Shown here piece by piece: positions 50,731-50,731 of a stretch of DNA of 50,731 bases. Source of the stretch: Fidelibacterota bacterium UBA6531. GTDB taxonomy: Bacteria; Fidelibacterota; Marinisomatia; Marinisomatales; TCS55. Position 1 is the first letter of the stretch; every line of letters starts with the position of its first letter. The stretch is from contig DJKX01000023.1 in the NCBI GenBank assembly GCA_002436185.1, positions 1 to 50,731 of the forward strand, read 5' to 3'. The position numbers and the translations under genes are program-made. The notes under the pieces are model-generated. The model did not search any database. It was not told where the DNA came from and was given only the letters and a program-made list of their open reading frames with translations.

Positions 50731-50731
50731 A

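Overview
The window looks like a chromosomal segment from a marine, heterotrophic FCB-group bacterium, most likely Candidatus Marinimicrobia (SAR406). This is inferred from secreted proteins ending in the type IX secretion tail (PNPFNPTT ... SGVYFV ... KMVLLK), the many beta-barrel and TonB-type envelope proteins, moderately AT-rich DNA and the general gene repertoire. No rRNA, tRNA, CRISPR array, transposase or phage gene was seen. Most genes are core metabolism and envelope functions, with one accessory-looking block at about 15.6-28.4 kb.

Layout. 1-4.8 kb: tail of an upstream gene, a terminator, then a repeat-containing lipoprotein coupled to an outer-membrane barrel protein. 4.9-8.5 kb: small genes (an Arg-rich mini-protein, a cold-shock protein, an EF-Tu domain-2-like mini-protein), hypothetical proteins, a deletion remnant of a PLP enzyme coupled to a DinB-like gene, and a REP/MITE-like palindromic element. 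8.5-15.5 kb: YwaF-like membrane protein, acetoacetyl-CoA synthetase, PPi-dependent phosphofructokinase, class II FBP aldolase, and a thiamine pyrophosphokinase/Na+-symporter pair. 15.6-28.4 kb: two arylsulfotransferase-like secreted proteins (one with a T9SS tail, one with a dockerin), an LRR protein, a PAPS-type sulfotransferase/START/barrel operon, and a TetR/RND exporter/LolA-like/barrel operon. 28.4-30.2 kb: PhoU-like and Na/Pi cotransporter. 30.3-36.9 kb: a TetR-controlled fatty-acid beta-oxidation operon. 37-39.2 kb: porin, covalent-flavin protein and 4-TM membrane protein. 39.2-42.5 kb: TetR/TonB receptor/lipoprotein operon. 42.5-46.9 kb: PepSY and DUF4920 proteins, LOG-family protein, SDR, acyltransferase and HAD phosphatase. 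47-50.2 kb: rpe-tkt-rpiB of the non-oxidative pentose phosphate pathway. The window ends in a truncated MobA-like gene.

How it fits together. The cell appears to burn fatty acids and acetoacetate, run reversible PPi-dependent glycolysis and a non-oxidative pentose phosphate pathway, and scavenge phosphate and probably thiamine. Three TetR genes each carry a palindrome next to their own start codon. The most unusual block is the sulfotransferase/START/barrel operon that lies head-to-head with secreted arylsulfotransferase-like and RND-exporter genes. It contains two paralogous outer-membrane barrels and could be a system that makes, moves and exposes a sulfated lipid-like compound. That function is inferred from gene content only.
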